From Nitrospira lenta (GTDB taxonomy: Bacteria > Nitrospirota > Nitrospiria > Nitrospirales > Nitrospiraceae), in contig NZ_OUNR01000016.1 of the NCBI RefSeq assembly GCF_900403705.1, positions 310,001-374,000 of the forward strand: 64,000 nt of DNA. The letters run 5' to 3'. Every line of letters begins with the position of its first letter. The first letter of the stretch is position 1. This document shows positions 46,833-55,684 of this stretch, piece after piece. The notes beneath the pieces are model-generated. The model was given only the letters and a program-made list of their open reading frames with translations, was not told the origin of the DNA and did no database searches. A program made the position numbers and the translations under genes.

Positions 46833-47177
46833 ATGGGATACCATCGAAAGAGCCCGCGATTCGGCGTGAATTTCGGCAGCACCTTCGCCGGCGACGCCCT
46901 GGCCGGCCAGGGCACCATCACCAATCTGTCCGTAGGCGGCTGTAGCGTCGACTCCAAGATATCGCTACCGACCCAGAGTGTGGTCGGACTGAAAATCCAA
47001 CTCCCGGACTCCCAGTGGCCGCTGGAGATCGAGCAGGCGGTCGTCCGGTGGGTGCGAGGCAATACCTTTGGCCTGGAGTTTCAAGCGCTGTCGAATCCAA
47101 ACACCACCCGTCTCCAACAACTTCTGCAAGACCTCGATCAAGGGCCGCTGGTGGTCATGCACCGCGCTGCGTATTGA
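46833..47177 (+). CDS. PilZ-domain protein
   Basis: A 114-residue PilZ domain. RKSPRFGVNF at the start and NLSVGGCSVDS further on match the RxxxR and (D/N)xSxxG c-di-GMP-binding motifs, though the first is imperfect. Probably a c-di-GMP receptor. Its stop is one base before the next receiver-domain gene, so they are coupled. Confidence 0.85.
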   Translation: MGYHRKSPRFGVNFGSTFAGDALAGQGTITNLSVGGCSVDSKISLPTQSVVGLKIQLPDSQWPLEIEQAVVRWVRGNTFGLEFQALSNPNTTRLQQLLQDLDQGPLVVMHRAAY

Positions 47178-47178
47178 T

Positions 47179-47613
47179 ATGGAAACACGCGCAACCATAC
47201 TCGTCGTCGATGACAGTCCGGACTTTCAGCTCTTCATGAAAGCCCTACTGACTGAAGAACACTACGCCGTCCGCTCTTCCGGCGATACGCTCCAAGCAAC
47301 GGGCGTCGCGCTCCGAGACAAACCCGCACTCATTGTGCTGGATCTCGGGATTCCCGGCGGGGATGGCTGGGTGTTACTCGACCGGCTCAAAACGAATATC
47401 TTAACCAAACACATTCCCATCGTGATCGTAACGGGACAAACCAAGAGCGGACTCGAACACAAATCCCGATTGAGAGGAGCGGACGGATTTTTCCGCAAGC
47501 CCATCGACAAACAGGCCTTCATCGGCACGATCACGACCATCCTCGCCGCCCACCCTCCTACCCACCACACTCCATCTCCATTCCCTCCGACAGCACCGCG
47601 CTTCCTGCCCTAG
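47179..47613 (+). CDS. Single-domain response regulator
   Basis: A 144-residue receiver: VVDDSPDF with the acidic pair at 11-12, phosphoacceptor D55 in VLDLGIPGG, IVTGQT, and FRKPID. A Pro-rich tail of about 25 residues follows. Starts one base after the PilZ stop. The longer ORF reading in from upstream is not supported. No kinase adjacent. Confidence 0.85.
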   Translation: METRATILVVDDSPDFQLFMKALLTEEHYAVRSSGDTLQATGVALRDKPALIVLDLGIPGGDGWVLLDRLKTNILTKHIPIVIVTGQTKSGLEHKSRLRGADGFFRKPIDKQAFIGTITTILAAHPPTHHTPSPFPPTAPRFLP

Positions 47614-47779
47614 GCTCGGACCAATAGGCAACCATGGCCGCAGCCATCGGCGAACCGCTCCATCATGGGCGCGCGATGATAAAAACAGTATTTACTGGAA
47701 GTCTTTCTCGAGGATCTGAGAGGATCACGGAAGCGGTGGTGCCGAGATACGCGACCTTGTAGGAAACTGTCCGACGATC

Positions 47780-48208
47780 ATGCAGCTGATTCTCTGGATT
47801 CTATACGGCGTTCTCATTCTCGCCAGCGGCATCTATGGATCCGACTTTGTCGGCCATTCCCATTGGGACTATGTTATTTGGATTCCGCCGCTCGACGAGA
47901 TACAGACCTTCCAATTCTGGCTCGACATTGTGGTGAATGTCACCCTCTATGCCCCCTTTGCCTTCCTCTTTCTCCAATATCGGAATTCGACTCATCGGTC
48001 CGCTCTCGTCACGGCCGTCCTGTTGGGATTACTCCTCTCCTGTGCGGTCGAACTCTATCAGGTCTATTCACACAATCGCCGCCCGTCGCCCTTAGACATT
48101 GCCTGCAATCTGAGCGGTACCATCATCGGAACACTCCTCTGGAAAGCTTGGCGAAGATCTGCGCGGCAGACTCCACAACTGAAAGCACCGGCTATTCCCA
48201 TCCCATAG
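47780..48208 (+). CDS. VanZ-like membrane protein
   Basis: A 142-residue inner-membrane protein with about four hydrophobic segments. VNVTLYAPFAFLFLQYR and AVELYQVYSHNRRPSPLDIACN match the VanZ family motifs (N..LY.PF.F; E..Q......D..D...N). VanZ in enterococci gives low-level teicoplanin resistance, but most homologues are uncharacterised. Its end overlaps the converging lipoprotein gene. Confidence 0.8.
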   Translation: MQLILWILYGVLILASGIYGSDFVGHSHWDYVIWIPPLDEIQTFQFWLDIVVNVTLYAPFAFLFLQYRNSTHRSALVTAVLLGLLLSCAVELYQVYSHNRRPSPLDIACNLSGTIIGTLLWKAWRRSARQTPQLKAPAIPIP

Positions 48209-48620
48209 GTTCATAGCCGCGCTCTTGCAGACAGCGATTCACAAACTGCTTGAACGCCTGACTCGGTGGCGATTTTCTAAACAGGCCGCGGAGCAAGCCG
48301 CCGGTTGCCCCACTTGCCGCTCCGACCATCGCACCGCGTCCCGGACGCCCGACGACCGCCCCACCCACAGCCCCGGCCGCCGAGCCGATCGCGCCACCCG
48401 CCGTCGTACTCCCGGCTACCTGGCCGCTCTTCCCCTGACTCGGCGTCGCGCCGGCTTCTTTTGCCATGGCAGAACAGTCCTCGATATCCTGTTCCGCAAC
48501 AGACTCCCCGACCTGGCGAAAATGGGCGTTGGGATAGAGAATCGGCTTGGGTGCCGCGCAACCGGACATCAGGAGGAGACAGGACAGGAGAATCCAAAAC
48601 TGGTGGGATGGTGATTTCAT
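48192..48620 (-). CDS. Glycine-zipper lipoprotein
   Basis: A 142-residue lipoprotein (lipobox LLMSGC, Cys21). The centre is a glycine zipper (GGAIGSAAGAVGGAVVG and GAASGATGG), often found in outer-membrane stress lipoproteins. Two Cys (EDCSAM, NRCLQE) in the mature part may pair. Start at 48620 (MKSPSHQ) is preferred to the ORF's upstream Met. Overlaps the VanZ stop by 17 bases, tail to tail. Confidence 0.7.
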   Translation of the reverse strand: MKSPSHQFWILLSCLLLMSGCAAPKPILYPNAHFRQVGESVAEQDIEDCSAMAKEAGATPSQGKSGQVAGSTTAGGAIGSAAGAVGGAVVGRPGRGAMVGAASGATGGLLRGLFRKSPPSQAFKQFVNRCLQERGYEPMGWE

Positions 48621-48665
48621 CTCATGAGCTTGAACGAACTGGCGCAAGACCCGTTTACCAGTCTG

Positions 48666-49520
48666 CTAGCGGCCACCCGATAGTTCCTTCCGGACAAGCC
48701 CGCGCATCATCACAGGATCGTTGTAGGCCACCTCGCTCAACGCATCCAGGATGTGAATCCCCTTGGATGCCGCCAGGTCCTTCGCCTTCAGATAATTTTT
48801 CGCCCCAAACCGCGCCACCGACGACTGGCCATTCACAATCTGGCATGCCAGCACCTCCGCGCCGACTTCCAGCGTGCCACCCTCTTCGATCAGCTGCTTG
48901 GCCTGCGCTACCGTAATCGCGTGCAACTGCGCAAACTCCTCCAACCCGCCCGTCTCGACCAGGCGTCCGTCTGGCATGATGCAGAGCCGTTTGAAGTGCG
49001 GCGACCAATCCTTGCGAAAATCGATGTACTTGATATCGCCGCCCTTCGCGACGGCGCGATCGATCATGCGATAGTCCAATCCCAGATTCTTCTGCTCCAG
49101 CTTTTCCTTCAACTCATCCGGCAAGGTGCGATGGAAGATCTCATAGGCCGCCTCGGCCATCGAAAGCGACCGCGCCCGGGCCAAATGCTCCGTCTCGGCA
49201 AACTGCATCAGATCCAACACGAATGTCCGTTTCGGCAGCGCGCCCGTCGAATCGATCACACAGGCAAAAAGCCCGCGCGTCAGAAGTCCGCCCTCGGCGG
49301 GATAGACGTAGACGCCACCCTGGCCGAGCAACTCCGTCATCGTTGCCACCGGCACGCCATAACTTTCTGACAAAATCTTGGCATGGCCAGGCAGATCTTC
49401 AGGAAGCGTCATCGCGCAGGCCGTCACATTTCCTGGCGCATCAGCCTCCGAATAATCTTCGATCACGTTATAGAGGACCGGAAGTTTCGGTTTCTCGATT
49501 TTCTTCTTGATCTTAAACAT
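48666..49520 (-). CDS. Conserved-looking hypothetical protein
   Basis: A 284-residue soluble protein with no recognised domain. It begins with a basic helix (MFKIKKKIEKPKLPVLYN), then shows regular alpha/beta patterning (VYVYPAEGGLLTRGLFACVI and CIMPDGRLVETGGLEEFAQL). It lies 41 bases downstream of the SagB-type dehydrogenase and may share its transcript. Function unknown. Confidence 0.55.
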   Translation of the reverse strand: MFKIKKKIEKPKLPVLYNVIEDYSEADAPGNVTACAMTLPEDLPGHAKILSESYGVPVATMTELLGQGGVYVYPAEGGLLTRGLFACVIDSTGALPKRTFVLDLMQFAETEHLARARSLSMAEAAYEIFHRTLPDELKEKLEQKNLGLDYRMIDRAVAKGGDIKYIDFRKDWSPHFKRLCIMPDGRLVETGGLEEFAQLHAITVAQAKQLIEEGGTLEVGAEVLACQIVNGQSSVARFGAKNYLKAKDLAASKGIHILDALSEVAYNDPVMMRGLVRKELSGGR

Positions 49521-49561
49521 AAATAACTTCCATCCAAACTATTGGTTTTACACGCTATCGT

Positions 49562-51304
49562 CTACTGCCGCTGAAGATGGTGATAGGGCGGCAATGTCAT
49601 CATGCGGCGATCTTCCACCGGTCCGCCGATCGTAAAATGATAGAGCGATTGGAAAGACAAACCCTGAACTCCCAGCATCTCATGAACCGGATCGTCGAAG
49701 AAACAGCCGATCCCGGTCCCACGCACCCCGGCAGCTTCCGCCTCCAGATACAGCACCTGGCCGAGTAAACCAGCCTCCCAGAACAACCGAGGATAAAACC
49801 AGGCACCCGCCTGGCGCAAGCGTCCCTCAAATTCAGCCAACATACCCAGCGAAAATGCGCTGTCCGCAGCGATCTCCTGATGGCAGCTCACCTGCGCTGC
49901 CGCACGCTTGGCATCGCCTTCCAACAACCAATAGAGCGGGAGATCTTCAGGGCATCCCGGCGGCGGCGTCCAGACTAGCTCCGGATTGAGTGACTGTTGA
50001 ACCAGGCTGAGCTTCGTCTGATCCCGCACCAAAACATAGAGGCCCGGCGTGAGCCCCTCGACGCGATGCACAAAAATCATCAAATGAATCGCCGGCGCGT
50101 GGGGCCACAGATCCCAGGGCATCGGCCGTTCCAACTGAGGACGCTCGGCGCGCGGCATCACCCGCTGCAAAATCCGAAAGAACGTCGCAGCTGAAATCGC
50201 CGTCCGTCCGTCAAATGACACCGCACTGCGGCGTTGACGGATGATTTGCCCGGCCGGAGGCTCGACCTCATGCGTCATGCCTATCGCTTCATTCGCTGTA
50301 GGGAGAGGGCGCGACAACACCGGCTGCTCTTGCGACAACTTCCACGAAGCATCGGCTACCTGGTCGATCGCATCCCAGTGCACTCCGTGCTCCCCGCTCA
50401 GTCGGTTCGCCTTCCCCTGCCACGACACCGTCGAGAGATCCTTCACCAAGGCCGCATCGAGGAAGAGGGGGATTTCTTCACCCTCAGGTCGCACCACCTC
50501 GCGAGGCCACAGCACACAGAGACAATCTGGATGCTCCGGTTCGACGCCGGCAAAATCATCCACACGATGGGTGCCCAGTACCATTGCCACGGTGTTTTGA
50601 TCCACGCCGTCCAGCAACGCCATGCTCCACCCCAATGTTGCCGCTGCAATCCGCGCAGATCCAAGGGCATGTCCGACGTCATGATTGCAATAACGAAACG
50701 CCCGCTCGCCATACTTCCAGGCTTCCCGCCAGTGCACCGACGAGAGGCCGAACAGAAATGCGCCCGGGGGAAACGGAGCGAGCAACCGCGCGATCAACTC
50801 AGCCGGAAACGCCGCCCGCCACTCCAGCCCATGCTCCCTCGGCGCATAGTGATAGAGCCCCGGTTGCATGGCGAGTCCATCGATCTGCGGCAGAACGATA
50901 TACCCTTCCGTCGGATGCAGATTACCTGAGGAGGGATTGCTCCGCAGCGCCCATTCCGTCTCCCCGCCTTTCTTCCAGGCTGACAACGCCAATGCACACT
51001 CAAAGAACCTGGATAGCGAACGCAGGGTGACTGGCTGAACGGGAACCGCCCCCGGCCGATAGATCGCGTCATAGCCGGGCGAGATAGGCTCCTCATCCGG
51101 CTTCAGCAGCGGCAGCGGGATCAGCTCCGCACCGGCGAAGCGCCGAAAGGGATCAGGCTGATTCGCCCAATCGAGGAATCCCATCGACCGGGCATAGCGG
51201 TTGAAGTAATGCTTCGTCTGAAGATGATAGCGGATGACCTGATCGACCGGATCGGCTGAAACAGAGTCTGCGGCTGGAGAGACAATCGGCTTCTCGGTAC
51301 TCAT
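49562..51304 (-). CDS. SagB/ThcOx-type dehydrogenase, two nitroreductase domains
   Basis: A 580-residue protein with two FMN-nitroreductase-like units. The N-terminal unit shows RSNPSSGNLHPTEGYIV and GLYHYAPREHGLEW; the C-terminal unit shows IIRQRRSAVSFDGRTAISAATF and GLYVLVRDQTKL. SagB-type enzymes oxidise azolines to azoles in RiPP pathways, but no YcaO cyclase is near, and stand-alone versions of about 500-600 residues are widespread with unknown roles. Only the first unit has the full PSSGNLHP signature. Confidence 0.8.
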   Translation of the reverse strand: MSTEKPIVSPAADSVSADPVDQVIRYHLQTKHYFNRYARSMGFLDWANQPDPFRRFAGAELIPLPLLKPDEEPISPGYDAIYRPGAVPVQPVTLRSLSRFFECALALSAWKKGGETEWALRSNPSSGNLHPTEGYIVLPQIDGLAMQPGLYHYAPREHGLEWRAAFPAELIARLLAPFPPGAFLFGLSSVHWREAWKYGERAFRYCNHDVGHALGSARIAAATLGWSMALLDGVDQNTVAMVLGTHRVDDFAGVEPEHPDCLCVLWPREVVRPEGEEIPLFLDAALVKDLSTVSWQGKANRLSGEHGVHWDAIDQVADASWKLSQEQPVLSRPLPTANEAIGMTHEVEPPAGQIIRQRRSAVSFDGRTAISAATFFRILQRVMPRAERPQLERPMPWDLWPHAPAIHLMIFVHRVEGLTPGLYVLVRDQTKLSLVQQSLNPELVWTPPPGCPEDLPLYWLLEGDAKRAAAQVSCHQEIAADSAFSLGMLAEFEGRLRQAGAWFYPRLFWEAGLLGQVLYLEAEAAGVRGTGIGCFFDDPVHEMLGVQGLSFQSLYHFTIGGPVEDRRMMTLPPYHHLQRQ

Positions 51305-51536
51305 TGCAATAGTGAGGACAGTCTACAGAGCGGTGGGGAAGAAAGTAAACGCGCCAGCGCCGTGCACTTCTTCGTTCAACAATATTGTCTTGAGCAGACT
51401 AGACCGCTGCCTTTGCACCTGACAGCCGGCACTCTGTGGATTCATCGCCAACTGCCGTTTCACCAGGATACCTACACATTTCATCACTTCCGTCCGATAA
51501 GAGTCTATTACATTCTATTTTCATGGGAGCTGTATC

Positions 51537-51950
51537 ATGGCTGGACTTATTCAGGAATTGAAAGAACATCACGTCCACTTACTCTCGATTCTGCAATTGG
51601 CCAAACTCAATGGCTTCGCCACACTGGAAACCAGGGAGCTGTTGCGCTCGGCGCGAACGACGCTGCTGGATCATCTGCGCAAGGAAGATCTCGAACTGTA
51701 CCCGGTCTTGCGTACGGCGGCGGCGAAGAATCCCGCCGTCAAAGGAACGCTGGACACATTTGCCGCGGACATGGCCGACACCTCGAATCTGGCCATCGCC
51801 TTCTTCAAGAAATGTGATCAAGGCGGAACCGATCACGACTTATCGAAGGAATTCGGTCTCCTCATCGCCAAGCTGCGCAGTCGCATTCGCCGTGAAGAAG
51901 AACTGCTCTACCCCCTTTTCGAGCAACTTACCGCAAAACCAGCGGCCTAG
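51537..51950 (+). CDS. Hemerythrin-like (HHE) protein
   Basis: A 137-residue four-helix bundle: helix 1 KEHHVHLL (H11, H12, H14), helix 2 LLDHLRKEDLELYPVL (H46, E50), helix 4 RREEELLYPLFEQL. The third- and fourth-helix His residues of canonical hemerythrins are missing, so the di-iron site is probably incomplete. GGGAG lies eight bases before the ATG. Possible roles are oxygen or iron sensing, or none of these. Confidence 0.65.
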   Translation: MAGLIQELKEHHVHLLSILQLAKLNGFATLETRELLRSARTTLLDHLRKEDLELYPVLRTAAAKNPAVKGTLDTFAADMADTSNLAIAFFKKCDQGGTDHDLSKEFGLLIAKLRSRIRREEELLYPLFEQLTAKPAA

Positions 51951-52075
51951 CCCCTCACGGATTTCCACAGCCCGGTGCCGTTGACCACCTGACAGCTGCG
52001 CCATCACTCGCCCGCGATCATTGACCTCCCTTTCTCTCTCCACGTATCCTGCTCCCACACACACGAGGCCCAACC

Positions 52076-52498
52076 ATGCAATTCGATGCAGCCCTTGCCG
52101 CGCAAGCGGCATTTGAAGAAGCAGAACCCGAACTCGGGTCCGACTGGGAAACCGCCGCTGATCTGGAAGCCACTTTTTCATCCAACGCCGGATCGACGGC
52201 GCGGGAAGCCTATGAAGGATTACTCTCGCTGGCAACCCGCTACCCACAGGCCCATGCCTTTCAGGCCTTCTGCATCTACATCACCTGGCAACAGGTGACG
52301 GAACAGACGATCGCGCACCACTTCGAGACCGGGTTGCGGCTCTCTGAATCCTACCTGGCTTCGCGCGACGGCAAAGACCAGCAACACCTCGATTACGTCA
52401 CCGAACTCATGGAATCGTTTCGTGCAGGACTGGGATTGGACGAGGAAGACGACATTGTCGTCGAATTCAGAAAAGACACGCCGAAAGGCGGCGACTAG
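52076..52498 (+). CDS. Hypothetical protein
   Basis: A 140-residue acidic, all-helical-looking protein (EEAEPELGSDWETAADLEAT; REAYEGLLSLATRYPQAH) that may contain a single TPR-like pair of helices. No signal peptide. It converges with a tiny Cys-rich gene 15 bases away. Function unknown. Confidence 0.6.
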   Translation: MQFDAALAAQAAFEEAEPELGSDWETAADLEATFSSNAGSTAREAYEGLLSLATRYPQAHAFQAFCIYITWQQVTEQTIAHHFETGLRLSESYLASRDGKDQQHLDYVTELMESFRAGLGLDEEDDIVVEFRKDTPKGGD

Positions 52499-52513
52499 CG
52501 GGAACAGACCGGA

Positions 52514-52669
52514 TCAGGACGGGTCTTCGGCTGCCGGCTGATGACTGCATGGCGGCGGCTCCGGATCGGCTTCATCGAAGCCGCAATGCGGACAGGGCAT
52601 ACAGACCGGTCCGTCACAGCAATGATAGATGTACGCTCGACCGCAGCGTCTGCAATGGGTATGCGCCAT
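52514..52669 (-). CDS. 51-residue Cys-rich protein
   Basis: A short ORF: MAHTHCRRCGRAYIYHCCDG followed by CMPCPHCG and a Pro-rich tail. The C-x2-C repeats look like a zinc ribbon. The ribosome-binding site is weak. The longer antisense ORF that contains it covers the TPR gene on the opposite strand and is a shadow. Moderately supported. Confidence 0.45.
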   Translation of the reverse strand: MAHTHCRRCGRAYIYHCCDGPVCMPCPHCGFDEADPEPPPCSHQPAAEDPS

Positions 52670-52720
52670 ACGTAAGATCGCACGGTAGCAAACTTCCGCC
52701 TCTCGCTCAAGAGTCGCCGC

Positions 52721-53494
52721 ATGTCCGATGATGACAAACACCGCGCCAGAATTTTTCTCCACCGCGGACAGCTGGCTCACGCCAAAGATGCCTATGAACA
52801 GGCCGTCGCGGACGATCGTCTCGCCGGCAATCCCCGCGAACTCTCCGCCTCGCTCGGCAATCTCGGAAATGTCTGCGCCCTGTCGGGCGATTTCGAAAAG
52901 GCCGAGGCCTGCTATCGGGACGTACTGGCGATTCAACGGACAGAACAAGACCGACAGGCCGTCGCTCACACCCTGGTGAATCTGGGCAATCTCCACATCG
53001 GCGCCGGTCGCCCTGAAAAAGCCCGGCCCTACTACCTTGAGGCGCTCGATCTGCTGAAACCGCTTCATGATGACCGCGCGCTCGGCATTCTGTACCACAA
53101 CCTCGGCATGGAAGAGGCGCGGCAGGCTCACTGGGACCAGGCCATCGCCCACTTCACAGACGCGCTGGAATCTCATCGCCGCATCGGTAATGAAGAGGGC
53201 CTTGCGCTGACCTACAGCCAACTCGGCAACACCTTCCTCGACTCCGGCGCCTTGCGTCAGGCGGAAAAATGCTTGAACAATGCCTCCGAGCATTTCATCA
53301 AGCTCGGCAACGCGCCCGGAGAAGCCGCCGTTCTCCGGCTGCTGGCCGCGCTCTATGTTCGTGAAGGGAACGCTCCGTCGGCGATTCGCTGTCTCGAACG
53401 CGTCGTGTCGCTCGATCAACACTATCAACTCCTGGAACTCACCAGAGACCGCGCACTGCTCACTGAGCTTCGTCAATCTATTTCACATCCGTAG
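52721..53494 (+). CDS. TPR-repeat protein
   Basis: A 257-residue protein made of about six tetratricopeptide repeats (ASLGNLGNVCALSGDFEKAE; HTLVNLGNLHIGAGRPEKAR; LTYSQLGNTFLDSGALRQAE). No signal peptide, so probably a cytosolic scaffold. The pattern resembles bacterial TPR_12 proteins. Transcribed alone. Confidence 0.85.
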   Translation: MSDDDKHRARIFLHRGQLAHAKDAYEQAVADDRLAGNPRELSASLGNLGNVCALSGDFEKAEACYRDVLAIQRTEQDRQAVAHTLVNLGNLHIGAGRPEKARPYYLEALDLLKPLHDDRALGILYHNLGMEEARQAHWDQAIAHFTDALESHRRIGNEEGLALTYSQLGNTFLDSGALRQAEKCLNNASEHFIKLGNAPGEAAVLRLLAALYVREGNAPSAIRCLERVVSLDQHYQLLELTRDRALLTELRQSISHP

Positions 53495-53650
53495 TCACGC
53501 CCTCCGTTCCGCCTTCACTGACGTTTCTCAGATCTTTCTGGACAGATACAACGGCTCTGCTACCGTAGGACCGTCACAGCGATTGCATCAAGTTTTTCCC
53601 GCACACAACCGACAAGATACTGACGTACACATGTAGACAAAGGTGAACTC

Positions 53651-54247
53651 TTGCTGCTACGTGCCTTTTGGTTATTCCTTATCGTCGCCGCCGTCACCAC
53701 TCCGGTACAGGCGGCAGAATTCACGGCTCCCCAGATCACGGTCGGCACCCAAGAAGTCGGACTCTCTGCCGGCTACCTTCTCCCCCACCGGCTCACAGAT
53801 GCGCACACGACCAAACAGCAAGGCGTCGCCTTCATGCCGTCCTGGATGATGACCGTGACCGATCCGATGGGTGACAGCTGGTATCGCGGACAAGTCTCCT
53901 TGGGGGCCGAAGTCGTCTACATCCAGTTTCAAGAACCGTTCTTGACGCACGGAATGGGCTTTACGCCTAAGATCAAGTACACCTTCGTAGCCCATGACCG
54001 GATCCGCCCCTATGCCGAGTTTGCCGGCGGCCCGTTCTGGACCGACCTCGCTGGGAAAATCCCTGAAGAGTCCTCACAGTTCAATTTCGTTCTGACCGCA
54101 GGGTTCGGCTGTTCGTTCTTTTTGACACCCCAGACATCATTCAATATCGGCTATCGGTTCCACCATATTTCCAACGCCGGCACGCGATACCCCAACTTGG
54201 GACTCAACGCCAGCTTGCCGTTCGGCGGATTTTCGTTTTACTTCTGA
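53651..54247 (+). CDS. PagL-like acyloxyacyl hydrolase (lipid A deacylase)
   Basis: A 198-residue outer-membrane protein with a signal peptide (LFLIVAAVTTPVQAAEF). The C-terminal YRFHHISNAGTRYPNLGLN carries the His-Ser pair of PagL, which removes the 3-O acyl chain from lipid A. It ends in FGGFSFYF with a terminal Phe for barrel insertion. TTG start with AAGGTGA four bases ahead. A lipoprotein gene follows 22 bases later. Confidence 0.8.
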   Translation: MLLRAFWLFLIVAAVTTPVQAAEFTAPQITVGTQEVGLSAGYLLPHRLTDAHTTKQQGVAFMPSWMMTVTDPMGDSWYRGQVSLGAEVVYIQFQEPFLTHGMGFTPKIKYTFVAHDRIRPYAEFAGGPFWTDLAGKIPEESSQFNFVLTAGFGCSFFLTPQTSFNIGYRFHHISNAGTRYPNLGLNASLPFGGFSFYF

Positions 54248-54269
54248 CGAAGGGGAAGGGACAGAGATC

Positions 54270-55013
54270 ATGAAGTACACCACACCCTCACGCATCGTAG
54301 CGGTGCTGATACTCAGCAGCGCGCTGTCTACCGGCTGCACCAGGTCCATCGAGGTCATGCCCTCCGCCGCCACGAGTCCCGACAGCACGCCGGCCTCCAT
54401 TGCGAGTATTGAGCGCGTGCCGCTCATTCTCGACCAAGTAAAGATCAGCCAGAATGGCGCCCCCCAAAATCCATCCACGGAACTGGATCGCCGCCTGCTC
54501 GGCTCGCTGCAGAGCCTCAAGTTGTTCTCCCAGCTCTCCCTAGCCGAACAGGGAGCGCCGGCCGACAACGAGAAAACGCTCACCGCCCATGTGACGATCG
54601 ATGACGCCATCGACTCCCATCCCGGCGAAGCCGCCTGGAAAGGGTTTGCCATCGGCACCTCCATGTTTCTCCTCGCTCCGGTGATGGACTTTCACTATGA
54701 CTATGGAACCCGCCTCACCTTGGAAATCGAGCGCTGGGACGGGACCGTCAAGACGTATCAAGCCGAATCCTCCGGCACCGCGCGCTACAATCTCTTCAGC
54801 GCCAGTCCGTCGATGATCACGGAACTGAAAGGCCATGTGCTGGAAGCCGGAATCACCGACCTTATGAATCAACTCGTCAAAGATACGACCTTCTACAATG
54901 CCAGCAGCGCCCCCATGACGGAACGCACCATCCATAGCGTCAGCGTCAAGACGAAGCGCCGGGGCACGGCTGCCGTGTCCGTCTCCACCTCTGCCCCAGG
55001 CAACGCGCGCTAG
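54270..55013 (+). CDS. Hypothetical lipoprotein
   Basis: A 247-residue lipoprotein (lipobox ALSTGC, Cys23). Beta-rich mature domain with DNEKTLTAHVTIDDAID and YDYGTRLTLEIERWDGTVK; a hydrophobic stretch (GFAIGTSMFLLAPVMDF) lies mid-protein. The organisation recalls outer-membrane lipoproteins that bind other envelope parts, but I cannot name a family. Probably co-transcribed with the PagL-like gene. Confidence 0.65.
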   Translation: MKYTTPSRIVAVLILSSALSTGCTRSIEVMPSAATSPDSTPASIASIERVPLILDQVKISQNGAPQNPSTELDRRLLGSLQSLKLFSQLSLAEQGAPADNEKTLTAHVTIDDAIDSHPGEAAWKGFAIGTSMFLLAPVMDFHYDYGTRLTLEIERWDGTVKTYQAESSGTARYNLFSASPSMITELKGHVLEAGITDLMNQLVKDTTFYNASSAPMTERTIHSVSVKTKRRGTAAVSVSTSAPGNAR

Positions 55014-55129
55014 CGTCCGGTACGCACATTCCCGCTCACCCGCCTCTCCTAGGCGCGACCGGTCACATCATGACCTGGCCTCTCGCCGGCTGCTAATGCT
55101 ATGATGCGCGTCTCACAGCGGGAGCACAC

Positions 55130-55447
55130 ATGGACATTGAAGCCTTTCGTCAAATGGTCGTCAAAAATCCCAAGGGGTTCCTCGGACGCTACGGCCTGGG
55201 TAATAAAATTCTGCAGGAAGGCGGCAATCTGGAAGAAGCCGTCGAACACTTGCGCGTCGCCGTGCAACTAGACCCCGTGCATGTCGCATCCCATCTGGCT
55301 CTCGGGCGCGCTCTGATCGGCGTGGGACGTCCGGAAGAAGCCAAGCCCGTACTGCAAGCCGGGATCAACGCTTCCGCCTCTGGGCGGGCCAACGGCGGGC
55401 GCGACCTCGTTCCCGAAATGCAGATGATCCTCCAAGGACTGCGCTAA
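55130..55447 (+). CDS. Small TPR protein
   Basis: A 105-residue protein with about two TPR units (LGRYGLGNKILQEGGNLEEA; VASHLALGRALIGVGRPEEA). No signal peptide. It precedes a 66-residue gene by 15 bases; both precede the glycosyltransferase-like gene on the same strand, so they might be transcribed together. Confidence 0.8.
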   Translation: MDIEAFRQMVVKNPKGFLGRYGLGNKILQEGGNLEEAVEHLRVAVQLDPVHVASHLALGRALIGVGRPEEAKPVLQAGINASASGRANGGRDLVPEMQMILQGLR

Positions 55448-55462
55448 CCACGGAGACCTCCC

Positions 55463-55663
55463 ATGACGTTAGATACCGCCAGACAGCGCCTCGAATCAGC
55501 CATCGCGCAATTCGGACCGCGCGCAGCCCCCATGATCGATCTGGTCATGAATGAAGTGCGTTCCGATATGGGCGCACAGGCGTTCAATGAACTCGTCGAT
55601 GAGTTCGATCTGGAATTGGAATACAATATCGCGCCGCTCGAGTCCGATTACTCCAACAGTTAA
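55463..55663 (+). CDS. Small hypothetical protein
   Basis: A 66-residue acidic protein, mostly helical (TLDTARQRLESAIAQFGPRA; FNELVDEFDLELEYN). No domain recognised. Lies between the TPR gene and the glycosyltransferase-like gene with short gaps (15 and 21 bases). Function unknown. Confidence 0.55.
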   Translation: MTLDTARQRLESAIAQFGPRAAPMIDLVMNEVRSDMGAQAFNELVDEFDLELEYNIAPLESDYSNS

Positions 55664-55684
55664 CGAACCGCGAGTCACCTGTCT

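Noticed and set aside
52670..53476. Longer minus-strand ORF upstream of the Cys-rich 51-residue protein
   Set aside because: Covers the TPR gene on the other strand; only the last 51 codons have independent support.
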